A stretch of 14,076 nt of DNA, from positions 1-14,076 of the forward strand of contig JADFVM010000028.1 in assembly GCA_015222555.1 (NCBI GenBank), in the 5' to 3' direction. Both the position numbers and the translations under genes were made by a program. This DNA is from Pseudomonadota bacterium (lineage in GTDB: Bacteria > Desulfobacterota > JADFVX01). This document shows positions 7,131 through 13,199 of the stretch, piece by piece. The notes beneath the pieces were generated by a model that saw only the letters and a program-made list of their open reading frames with translations, ran no database searches and was not told the origin of the DNA. Positions within the stretch are counted from its first letter, which is position 1. Each line of letters opens with the position of its first letter.

Positions 7131-7471
7131 TGGGATACTTACAGGGTCGATTCACTGACCCTTTATTCCTCGCCGCTGTCGTATCTTCCCCCTTTGCTCG
7201 TCCGGTTCTGCTAAAAGAATGGGAAGGATTGAAACCGGATATTTTGATGATTCCTATCGGCGGCGTTATAGGAAATACGATGGATGTGAAAGACGCTCTT
7301 GAAGCGGTCAGATTAATAAAACCGAAAAAGGTTATCCCCTGTCATTACAATTGTGCTTTTTTGTGGCAAAGGAATATCAATCCCACTGATGAAAAAATGT
7401 TCAAAGATGAAGTAGAAAAGATGGGGATAGAGTGCGCCATAATGAAATATGGCGATGAAATGATAGTGTAA
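7127..7471 (+). pseudogene. metallo-beta-lactamase-fold hydrolase (UPF0173-like), C-terminal remnant
   Basis: From about residue 35 onward the reading frame is the C-terminal third of a UPF0173-type metal-dependent hydrolase: GLKPDILMIPIGG, then TMDVKDALEAVRLIKPKKVI and PCHYN with a metal-ligand His (residue 73), ending KYGDEMIV. The N-terminal half with the HxHxDH metal site is absent. The first 30 or so residues do not look like this family and read through a hairpin (7143-7162). The TTG at 7127 and ATG at 7130 overlap the prepilin peptidase stop, so a short fusion peptide could be made, but no active enzyme. Most likely the remnant of a deletion that joined this gene to the end of the peptidase gene. 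Confidence 0.75.
7143..7167 (+). terminator. weak intrinsic-terminator-like hairpin after the prepilin peptidase gene
   Basis: AGGGTC (7143-7148) pairs with GACCCT (7157-7162) across an 8-nt loop and is followed by TTATT. The stem is short and the T run imperfect, so termination may be partial. It lies inside the 5' part of the hydrolase remnant, which supports the view that this part is not translated. Confidence 0.35.
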
Positions 7472-7483
7472 GGGGGGTACGAT

Positions 7484-8191
7484 ATGTTTGAGTATATTCC
7501 GAATCAAATATGGTTAAAAGAGTATCCGATTCATTATGCGGGAACAGATTTCAACTCGCGCATGACTGTAATCCGGCTGAAAAACGGCGGCTTGATGCTC
7601 CACTCTCCATGTGAAATCGATGAATCAACAAAGGCGGAAATTGAAACGCTGGGAAAGGTTAAATTCATTGTCGCTCCAGGTTCATATCACTATTTCTATG
7701 TTGCATCAGCGCAGCAGGCCTTTCCTGAAGCTGAAACCTTTATCTGCCCCGGCATTGAGAGAAAAAAGCCGGAACTCGATTTTGACTGGATACTGGGTGA
7801 CCGGCCGGACACGAGATGGGAGGGAGATTTTGAGCAGGTTCTTGTCCGGGGGAATAAGTATATATGGGAAGTCGCTTTTTATCATATTCCAAGCAAAACG
7901 CTCATACTCGTCGACCTGCTTGAAAACATTACAGACAAGACCGCGGGAGTGGATTGGACATTAAAATTCTGGTGGAAAGTAGTGTTCCATATGTGGAACC
8001 ATCCCAAACCGGCGCCGGAATATCAGCTTGGCTGGAAGGACAAAAAAGCGGCGGGGAAATCGCTCAGGCGCATTCTTGAATGGGATTTCGAGCGAGTTAT
8101 TATTGCTCACGGAGATCTGGTGGAAGAAAATACCAGAGAAATTGTAATCGAAGCGTGGAAAGTTCCTTTGAAAAGTTTTGAGGCGGAATGA
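7484..8191 (+). CDS. DUF4336 domain protein (metallo-beta-lactamase-like fold)
   Basis: 235 residues and apparently intact. It starts MFEYIPNQIWLKEYPIHYAG, a typical DUF4336 opening, and continues with VIRLKNGGLMLHSP (29-42), VAPGSYHYFYV (63-73, His69), a central HIPSKTLILVDLLENI (134-149) and a C-terminal IIAHGDLVEE (206-215, His209 and Asp211). The pattern follows the MBL-fold layout with some metal ligands kept and the classic HxHxDH not present, as is usual for this family. There is no signal peptide. The substrate is unknown. ATG is preceded by an AAGGGGGG ribosome site. It follows the hydrolase remnant by 12 nt and a broken membrane-protein gene begins 1 nt after its stop, which suggests a former operon. 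Confidence 0.82.
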   Translation: MFEYIPNQIWLKEYPIHYAGTDFNSRMTVIRLKNGGLMLHSPCEIDESTKAEIETLGKVKFIVAPGSYHYFYVASAQQAFPEAETFICPGIERKKPELDFDWILGDRPDTRWEGDFEQVLVRGNKYIWEVAFYHIPSKTLILVDLLENITDKTAGVDWTLKFWWKVVFHMWNHPKPAPEYQLGWKDKKAAGKSLRRILEWDFERVIIAHGDLVEENTREIVIEAWKVPLKSFEAE

Positions 8192-8192
8192 A

Positions 8193-8380
8193 ATGCTGAA
8201 ACCAACCTTTATCACATGGCTCCTCATCATCTTAGGAGCCATTACTTTTCCCCCCTCTTTGTCGCCCAATTCATCATGCTGGCGCAGCCGCACGGGAAAA
8301 AAGCGAGTGACATCCTCATCGGCAAAGGGGAGGACTGGCGCGACAAAACTCATTTTGGTCAAGGGGGGGGGCGTTGTTGA
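8193..8380 (+). pseudogene. small membrane protein gene, frameshifted at a C run and truncated
   Basis: The first frame gives MLKPTFITWLLIILGAITF, a membrane-anchor segment. After six C at 8250-8255 the sensible sequence continues in another frame as LFVAQFIMLAQPHGKKASD and then ILIGKGEDWRDKTHF. One extra C would restore a continuous PPLFVAQ junction. The second frame then runs through nine G (8363-8371) and stops at 8378-8380. I recall small bacterial membrane proteins with the GKGEDWRDKTHF motif followed by a further membrane segment, but cannot name the family; that downstream part is absent. The gene therefore has both a frameshift and a 3' truncation. It is 1 nt after DUF4336, so the pair was probably co-expressed. 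Confidence 0.6.
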
Positions 8381-8433
8381 CCAACGTGAGTAAGATCTAT
8401 ATTCTTGTATAAACTCTTATGAAGGAGCAAGGA

Positions 8434-8577
8434 ATGCCAAGGCAGGCTCGACTGGATGCCCCTGGAACCATCCATCATGTCATTGTGAGAGGCATAGAGA
8501 AGGGGGATATTGTCAATAACGTCCCCCCCCATTGTAGAAGGAATGCAGATTTTGGATATATCTCAAAATGTGAATAA
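8434..8577 (+). pseudogene. REP-associated tyrosine (RAYT/Y1) transposase, N-terminal stub
   Basis: From ATG 8434, with GGAGCAAGG upstream, the frame begins MPRQARLDAPGTIHHVIVRG and continues IEKGDIVNN, the well-known opening of RAYT-type transposases of the Y1 (HUH-related) superfamily, including the HHVIVRG that carries the first His of the fold. After 29 residues the similarity ends at a run of eight C (8523-8530) and the frame stops 18 codons later. The catalytic HUH and Tyr are missing, so it is non-functional. The rest of the gene is not found nearby; a C-terminal stub of the same broad family lies on the other strand at 12888-13199. Confidence 0.8.
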
Positions 8578-8680
8578 AAATAAATATTTTAAGAGGAGAA
8601 TTTGCGACCTAAGGAAGTTTGGGTTTAATGGGTTATGGAGCAGTAAGTAACATGTCCCATTTTCGTTGTTTATATCCCCC

Positions 8681-9787
8681 TTAAGAAAGGCTCTTGCTGG
8701 CCATTTTCAAATCAACCGGTTTTATCTCATTCTCACGCCCTTCTTTGACCTTTAATGCCCACTCGGCATCGGCCAGTAGAGCACGGCCAACGGCCACCAG
8801 GTCGAACTCCCCCTTTTTCAAACGCTCATTCAGCAAATCCAGGTTGGTGGGATTTGCTATTTTCCCTCCAAAAGAGGAGGTAAATGTACTGTCTAGACCA
8901 ACGCTGCCGACGGTTATGGCAGGTTTCCCTGTAATTTTTCTTGCCCACCCGGCAAGATTAAGGCCGGAACCTTCAAATTCAGGCTCCCAGAAGCGCCTGG
9001 TGCTGGCATGAAAAATGTCGACGCCGGCATTGCTGAGCGGCATGAGAAACCGCTCCAGTTCCTCAGGACTATTCGCCAGTTTTGCCTTGTAATCCTGTTG
9101 TTTCCATTGCGAAAAACGAAATATTATGGGGAAGTCAGGCCCGACAGCATCTCTTGCCGCCTTTACAATCTGAATGGCAAAATTCAGACGATTCTCTAGC
9201 GAGCCGCCATATTCATCGGTTCGTTGATTGGATTGCTCCCAGAAGAACTGGTCGATCAGGTACTCATGTGCGCCATGAATCTCGACTGCATCGAAGCCAA
9301 TTTCCCTTGCGCTTCCGGCAGCGGAAGCAAAAGCCCCGGTTACCTCTTCGATATCATCCTTTGTCATACCGACTGTTTCTATCTCATCACCTTTCTTTAT
9401 CTCCATCGGTCCGTATCCCGGCACGTCAGGGTCGGGTTCCATTCCACGCTTCCGTATATATCCGACATGCCATAATTGAGGAGCAATCAGTCCACCTTCC
9501 TGGTGTACCTTATGGACAACCTTTTTCCATCCATCAAGGGCATGTTCACCATAAAATGCGGGCACATTAGGATAACCATTGGAAGCTTTATGATCCACCG
9601 TTGTCCCTTCAGTAATAATCAGTCCTACACCAGCCGCCGCCCTTCTTTGGTAATAATCGGCAACGTCATCTCCCGGTATTCCATTGGGAGAAAAGTTCCT
9701 CGTCATCGGGGCCATAACGATTCGGCTTCGCATCTTCAGATTTTCTATTTGAACCGGTTCAAATAAGCGCGAGTTTTTTTCATTCAT
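8681..9787 (-). CDS. NADH:flavin oxidoreductase, Old Yellow Enzyme family
   Basis: An FMN-containing ene-reductase type enzyme of 368 residues, reducing activated C=C bonds or nitro compounds with NAD(P)H in the cytoplasm. It begins LFEPVQIENLKMRSRIVMAP (8-27), then QLWHVG (104-109). The substrate-anchoring pair is His171/His174 with Tyr176 in HGAHEYLIDQFFW, followed by the family signature NQRTDEYGGSLENR (187-200). The C-terminal phosphate-binding segment is VAVGRALLAD (331-340). The HxxH arrangement matches the PETN reductase/NemA type rather than the HxxN of yeast OYE. There is no fused iron-sulfur or FAD domain, so it is the short single-domain form. ATG 9787 has AGGAG at 7 nt. It stands alone on this strand; substrate and regulator are unknown. 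Confidence 0.93.
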   Translation of the reverse strand: MNEKNSRLFEPVQIENLKMRSRIVMAPMTRNFSPNGIPGDDVADYYQRRAAAGVGLIITEGTTVDHKASNGYPNVPAFYGEHALDGWKKVVHKVHQEGGLIAPQLWHVGYIRKRGMEPDPDVPGYGPMEIKKGDEIETVGMTKDDIEEVTGAFASAAGSAREIGFDAVEIHGAHEYLIDQFFWEQSNQRTDEYGGSLENRLNFAIQIVKAARDAVGPDFPIIFRFSQWKQQDYKAKLANSPEELERFLMPLSNAGVDIFHASTRRFWEPEFEGSGLNLAGWARKITGKPAITVGSVGLDSTFTSSFGGKIANPTNLDLLNERLKKGEFDLVAVGRALLADAEWALKVKEGRENEIKPVDLKMASKSLS

Positions 9788-10111
9788 TAACTATCTCCTA
9801 TATAATCTGTTAAGGTCGTTCCCTTTCAATCAAGATGACGGAAATTTGTCAAAAGGATGCTACTGCATTCTCAAAATAATCCTAATCCTTTTTTGACGAA
9901 CATTCAAATTTCTTTTGAAAAACAGGGCATTAATATCGCGAAGCCTTTATAAGGGCTTATCTTTGGGGTATAAATGACCTTGAAAAAGAAAAGGGGTTTA
10001 CCCTGTTAGAGTGGAATTTCTAGCGGGGGATTTGTAAAAAACAAAGGGGAAGCCCTCAAATAAATCTGTCCCCTTTTCGTTCTCGTATCAACCGTATATT
10101 TTTGTCTTTGG
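9788..10111. other. intergenic stretch, no gene recognised
   Basis: No supportable gene. It contains an imperfect hairpin AAGCCTTTATAAGGGCTT (9941-9958) and a longer-range inverted repeat AAAGGGGA (10043-10050) / TCCCCTTT (10069-10076) with an 18-nt loop. A TTGACA on the reverse strand (9853-9848) has no good -10 partner, so no promoter is called. The right end joins directly to the truncated gene that follows. Confidence 0.5.
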
Positions 10112-10408
10112 TGCCGCGTTTTTGATGAATCTCTTGTCGAGATAAAGAATGTCGATGAACTCGCTTACGAATCAAGATTTACAGGTCAAAGAGCAGTTTC
10201 AACATGGAAAACTAGGATGAAAAAAATTATTGAACTTGGTTTTATAGATGCTAAAGCAGATGCAAGTGGGGAATATAATCACATATTAATATTTAACCCT
10301 TATATTGTAATTAAAAAATATGATGAAGAAAAGAGTGTGCAACAGCGCATGTACACGGCCCTATTTGCAAGGTCTCAAGAAATAGGTGCAGTTGATGGTT
10401 TACAATAA
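10112..10408 (+). pseudogene. 5'-truncated gene of unknown function
   Basis: The frame is open from 10064 and reads as convincing protein from about 10124: DESLVEIKNVDELAYESRFT, then GQRAVSTWKTRMKKIIELGF, then a C-terminal half with NPYIVIKKYDEEKSVQQRMY and ALFARSQEIGAVDGLQ. There is no start codon upstream in this frame; the first in-frame ATG is at 10217, inside the conserved-looking part and without a ribosome site. I interpret this as the C-terminal portion of a gene whose 5' end was lost. The WKTRM...LGFID pattern hints at a winged-helix DNA-binding or replication-type protein, but this is only an impression. A 63-residue protein from 10217 is the alternative. Confidence 0.5.
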
Positions 10409-10539
10409 GCTCATAAAAAGGGGCGCAACATAAAAGGTGTAATTAGAGGAAGGCTAGAGATGTAAACGGTCGCTGACCCTATTTAACGGAAGTTTATTGC
10501 AACAGGCGGAGAAGACATTCTACAAATAACTAGAACCTA

Positions 10540-10567
10540 TTGACACAAACAAATAAAGTGATAGACT
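10540..10567 (+). promoter_or_regulatory. sigma70-type promoter for the GerW cassette
   Basis: TTGACA at 10540-10545 and TAGACT at 10562-10567 are separated by 16 nt: a perfect -35 and four of six bases of the -10. The predicted start (about 10574) falls on a perfect palindrome and about 177 nt upstream of the GerW ATG. No other good promoter lies between 10408 and 10750. Confidence 0.5.
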
Positions 10568-10572
10568 TTTTA

Positions 10573-10588
10573 TAAATGTAAACATTTA
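10573..10588. promoter_or_regulatory. perfect palindrome at the predicted transcription start (candidate operator)
   Basis: TAAATGT-AA-ACATTTA, 7-bp arms around two bases, lies 5 bp after the -10 box. That position suits a repressor that blocks initiation. No known operator class was matched with confidence. Confidence 0.45.
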
Positions 10589-10750
10589 GCCTTTCAATCT
10601 TTATCTCAGTTCAATCTTTTCAGGAGGGTGAGATGAAAAAGGAGATTTGATAAAAGCCTGAAAAAGAAGGTAAGGACGAACACTAATCCTGGCTTGTCTC
10701 AATATGCCTCGCATGAATGTGAATGTAATGAACAAATAGAGGAGGATGTC

Positions 10751-11116
10751 ATGGAAGATGTAGAAAAGTTGCTCAAGACCGCTCTTGGCGAAGTCGAGAG
10801 AATGTTAAACAGCAAGACGGTAGTCGGTGAGCCGATTAAGATTGAAGGTAACACACTTATTCCTCTTTTAAGCGTTGGTTTCGGATTCGGCGCAGGCGGG
10901 GGCTCCGGTAAATGCACGGAGTCGGTCAAAGGGGAAGGTAGAGGCAGCGGCACCGGTGGCGGCGGTGGAGTAAAGCCTGTAGCGGTTCTTATCATTAACA
11001 AAGAGGGTGTGCGTCTTGAGCCGATTAAGGGTGGAGCAGCTTCAGTACTGGAAAAGGTAGCTGAAACTGTCGGCAAGACTGTAAGAAAAGAACGTGGCAA
11101 AAGCGGAGACAAGTAA
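10751..11116 (+). CDS. GerW family protein (sporulation protein YtfJ-like)
   Basis: 121 residues of the GerW/YtfJ family. Helical N-terminus MEDVEKLLKTALGEVERML, then the family core VVGEPIKIEGNTLIPLLSV (24-42), a glycine-rich insert (GFGFGAGGGSG, later GSGTGGGGG) and KPVAVLIINKEGVRL (75-89). In Bacillus and Clostridium relatives it is a spore-associated protein made in the forespore, but many non-sporulating bacteria carry it and its role there is unknown. ATG 10751 follows a strong GGAGG. The in-frame TTG at 10694 would add a Cys-rich leader (HECECNEQ) and is less likely. It is the first gene of a tight cassette: DUF2953 begins 3 nt after its stop, matching the ytfI-ytfJ pairing of Firmicutes, in swapped order. 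Confidence 0.9.
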   Translation: MEDVEKLLKTALGEVERMLNSKTVVGEPIKIEGNTLIPLLSVGFGFGAGGGSGKCTESVKGEGRGSGTGGGGGVKPVAVLIINKEGVRLEPIKGGAASVLEKVAETVGKTVRKERGKSGDK

Positions 11117-11119
11117 GAA

Positions 11120-11722
11120 GTGGTTGTGCTCTGGATCATTGTAGTATTTTTGATCTGTGTCGCAGGACTGCTTGCAATCCCGTTAGAGGTAGCTTTCTCC
11201 ATAAAGTACGATGAGGCCTTTCAAAGTCGGGTATCTCTGTGTTGGCTATTCGGTCTTGTACGAACCCAGGCGTTGTCAGACAGAATCAAAAAGATAAAGG
11301 TGGAGCCGCAGAAGCCAAAAAAGAAAAAGGGAAAGTCGAAAGGCAGGCATGGCGGAGCTCGCTATGTATTTGTTATGGTAAAGAGCAAGGGCTTTATCAG
11401 GCGATTACTCAAACTGGTGAATGATGTCATAAGGACGATGCATCTGAGAAAACTCAACATAGATGCCCGTTTAGGATTGGGTGACCCGGCAGACACCGGC
11501 CGGCTTTGGGGTGTTATTGGCCCTGTGGCAGGTCTGATGGCTAATTGTTCAAAGGCGAATGTCCGTATTGAGCCTGATTTTTATGATGAATCCTTTTACC
11601 TTGGCGGAGAGGGACAAATGGGTCTCATTCCACTTCAACTTATATTTACTTTTATTACTTTTCTGATTTCACCTGCAATGTTGCGGGCAGTTATGGCAGT
11701 GATTATATCGGGGCGAAAATGA
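11120..11722 (+). CDS. DUF2953 membrane protein (YtfI-like)
   Basis: 200 residues with an N-terminal membrane helix (about 3-22), a very basic linker (residues 57-77, KIKVEPQKPKKKKGKSKGR) and the DUF2953 core: LRKLNIDARLGLGDPADTGR (109-128) followed by LWGVIGPVAG. A second hydrophobic segment lies at about 168-188. The family is paired with GerW/YtfJ in spore formers and its biochemical role is not known. The GTG start at 11120 is only 3 nt after the GerW stop and its ribosome site (AAGAAG) overlaps that stop, so translation is coupled. Its own stop overlaps the next start (ATGA). The membrane anchor suggests it holds the soluble cassette partners at the inner membrane, which is an inference from layout. 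Confidence 0.85.
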   Translation: MVVLWIIVVFLICVAGLLAIPLEVAFSIKYDEAFQSRVSLCWLFGLVRTQALSDRIKKIKVEPQKPKKKKGKSKGRHGGARYVFVMVKSKGFIRRLLKLVNDVIRTMHLRKLNIDARLGLGDPADTGRLWGVIGPVAGLMANCSKANVRIEPDFYDESFYLGGEGQMGLIPLQLIFTFITFLISPAMLRAVMAVIISGRK

Positions 11723-11973
11723 GTGAATTCAGAGCCGGGGCTCCTTTCATAATGGCGGAAACGACGATAATACCTGTTGAGAAAGTTTCTGTTTTCAGTG
11801 ATAAAACAAATTATGGCTGCTGGTTGCACTGCTATAAGGAACCTGCGGCTATTGTTGTGTGTAACGAGGATGGTATCCGGGCAGTAGATATGGAGGCAAA
11901 AGAGCTGGAACTAAGTGAGCTCTTTGAAAAAACGCCGGAACTCGAAAAGAGATTGAGCGGCTTAGTTCGATAG
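11719..11973 (+). CDS. small conserved-looking protein, possible reduced GerW paralogue
   Basis: 84 residues, ATG overlapping the DUF2953 stop (ATGA). No database family is recognised directly. Compared by eye with GerW two genes upstream, two blocks match in order: ETTIIPVEKVSV (14-25) against GNTLIPLLSV, and KEPAAIVVCNEDGIR (40-54) against VKPVAVLIINKEGVR. The glycine-rich insert between them is replaced by a short DKTNYGCWLHCY with two Cys. A charged helical tail (EAKELELSELFEKTPELEKR) follows. There is no signal peptide. The coupling to DUF2953 and the shared blocks suggest it works with, or in place of, GerW. The ancestry claim rests on visual alignment only. Confidence 0.7.
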   Translation: MSEFRAGAPFIMAETTIIPVEKVSVFSDKTNYGCWLHCYKEPAAIVVCNEDGIRAVDMEAKELELSELFEKTPELEKRLSGLVR

Positions 11974-11987
11974 CTCCATAGCTATCG
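11968..11987. repeat. perfect hairpin over the stop codon of the third cassette gene
   Basis: CGATAGCT-CCAT-AGCTATCG, an 8-bp perfect stem with a 4-nt loop. The TAG stop (11971-11973) is inside the left arm. No T run follows directly (eight T begin only at 12019), so it is not a classic terminator. It may protect the 3' end of the mRNA or be a dispersed repeat. Confidence 0.5.
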
Positions 11988-12226
11988 GAAGATGAGAAGA
12001 ATGATGAAAAAATAATGATATTTTTTTTGCACAATCATTGTCCTGCCAGCGGGTAGGGCGCAATAATAAAGGGCATCGCGCCGCATATAATAGACGGACA
12101 TTGGGATGGGCTCTGGCCAGGCTAAGTAGTTGAAAATGAAAGACTATGTCCAAAATGTAAAGTCGAAAACAGTCTTAGACGTACTTTTTTAGGGGCAAAA
12201 AGGGCCTTTTAAGAAGAGAGGCGTAA
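11988..12226. other. intergenic stretch after the GerW cassette
   Basis: Nothing reads as a gene. It contains a T8 run (12019-12026) and a GC-rich palindromic patch with GGCGC (12057-12061) pairing to GCGCC (12078-12082). That patch resembles the common intergenic GGGCGCAATA-type repeats of proteobacteria. A short frame with CPKC around 12145 is too small to support. Confidence 0.4.
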
Positions 12227-12356
12227 ATGGCGCTCAGCGAACTGGGACAACAAAGGGTTGAAAAGATAGTCGGCGCATACTTGCCGCAACAAGATACCGC
12301 CGCACGTTCGTGAAATAACAGGAAACCAAAAATCCGGGTACACAACACTTAATTGA
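12227..12356 (+). pseudogene. DUF3024-like gene, frameshifted N-terminal remnant
   Basis: From ATG 12227 the frame reads MALSELGQQRVEKIVGAYLP, a typical DUF3024 opening, and then runs to a TGA at 12311-12313. At about 12294 the expected continuation appears in a different frame as IPPHVRE, and this second frame stops at 12354-12356. After PPHVRE the family resemblance fades, so the gene is both frameshifted and cut short (the family normally exceeds 100 residues). AGAGAGG precedes the start at a reasonable distance. The identification rests on about 30 residues. Confidence 0.55.
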
Positions 12357-12509
12357 ACCTCCCTAAAATCTTTTAATACCCGCCTCCCTGCTTGGCAACT
12401 AATCCCTTATGAACAGTTCAGCTGGACTATTTTCCAACGTCTCTCCCCCTATTTATCCTACTTAACTGCGGGGAATTCATTCTCTGTAAATTTTAAAAAA
12501 GAAGATAAA

Positions 12510-12842
12510 TTGAAGATTAAAAACAAAAAGCCCTTTGTTCCTGTTGAAAGGGAGGAAACAATCAGAAAGGGAATAATATCTATCCTTAGAAGTGGGAACT
12601 CAGTTTCGGCCAAGGATTTGTCAATAGATGTAAGTATGTCTGAAAAAGATGTGTACAGCCACCTTGAGCACATTTTAAAGACGGTGCATCATAAGGGAGA
12701 AAAGCTTATCATTACCCCTGCAAAATGCAGAGAGTGCGGCTTTATATTCAGGAAAAGAAGCAGGCTGAAGAAGCCGGGCAGGTGCCCCATATGTCACAGT
12801 GAGTTTATTGAGGAGCCACTCTACACAATCATAAAGTCCTAA
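12510..12842 (+). CDS. predicted transcriptional regulator: HTH domain fused to zinc ribbon (COG3357-like)
   Basis: 110 residues. The N-terminal half forms a winged-helix/HTH-like unit (about 13-60: REETIRKGIISILRSGNSVS, then AKDLSIDVSMSEKDVYSHLE), with a hallmark loop before the LEHILKTV helix. The C-terminal half is a zinc ribbon with two Cys pairs, CREC (73-76) and CPIC (92-95), separated by a basic FIFRKRSRLKKPGR segment. This architecture is known from archaeal and some bacterial predicted regulators; the target is unknown. The start is a TTG with only a weak AGAAGA ribosome site. There is no ATG upstream in the frame, although the frame stays open for some distance, so the exact N-terminus is uncertain. 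The gene stands alone, flanked by remnants. Confidence 0.82.
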   Translation: MKIKNKKPFVPVEREETIRKGIISILRSGNSVSAKDLSIDVSMSEKDVYSHLEHILKTVHHKGEKLIITPAKCRECGFIFRKRSRLKKPGRCPICHSEFIEEPLYTIIKS

Positions 12843-12887
12843 TCTCAAAAATATTTCAACTGAAAGGTTTGGCTCCTCTTTTGCTGG

Positions 12888-13199
12888 TTAGCGATGTTTG
12901 CCAGCCTTCTCGATTTGATCCATCAGAGAGCGGATTTGTCCATCTTCTTACATCTTTTTTCTTAACCGCTTTCGCGACACGCTCACCGTGTTGTAATCAA
13001 CTCCGAAATAGTTCCCCACCTCTCGTCCCTTCAGTCCCCCAATCCGACACAATGCATCCATAACAATCTGCCTGGTTTCACCACCCTCGGAGCGGATCAC
13101 ATCGATATTCCGACCCAGCGCCTTCTCTGCCACCGCTATGATGCTCTCCTTACCACAGTAACGGCTGATCTCTCCCGATGCTTCTTCTAATAGATGGCG
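12888..13199 (-). pseudogene. RAYT/Y1 transposase C-terminal stub with DnaA-like helix-turn-helix domain
   Basis: On the reverse strand the frame reads RHLLEEASGEISRYCGKESI, then IAVAEKALGRNIDVIRSEGG and ETRQIVMDALCRIGGLKGRE, then VGNYFGVDYNTVSVSRKRLR. This is the DnaA domain IV-like HTH tail found at the C-terminus of many REP-associated transposases. A TAA at 12960-12962 interrupts RKKM*EDGQ, where a Gln codon (CAA) would be expected. The same frame then continues IRSLMDQIEKAGKHR to the natural stop at 12890-12888. The catalytic N-terminal two-thirds are missing; the upstream edge overlaps the truncated gene on the other strand. It is a dead fragment. Confidence 0.78.

Noticed and set aside
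7961..8362. 133-codon minus-strand frame opposite DUF4336 and the broken membrane gene
   Set aside because: Antisense shadow without ribosome site or family resemblance.
9082..9570. 162-codon plus-strand frame inside the OYE gene
   Set aside because: Antisense to a clear Old Yellow Enzyme gene; Arg/His/Ser-rich translation without domains.
10699..11202. 167-codon open frame on the minus strand opposite GerW
   Set aside because: Shadow of the GerW gene: low-complexity Pro/Ser/Leu-rich translation caused by the complement of Gly codons, no ribosome site, no recognisable domain.
12126..12208. Short frame with a CPKC motif and overlapping frame MKDYVQNVKSKTVLDVLF
   Set aside because: Under 30 codons, two competing frames, only one Cys pair and no start with a ribosome site.
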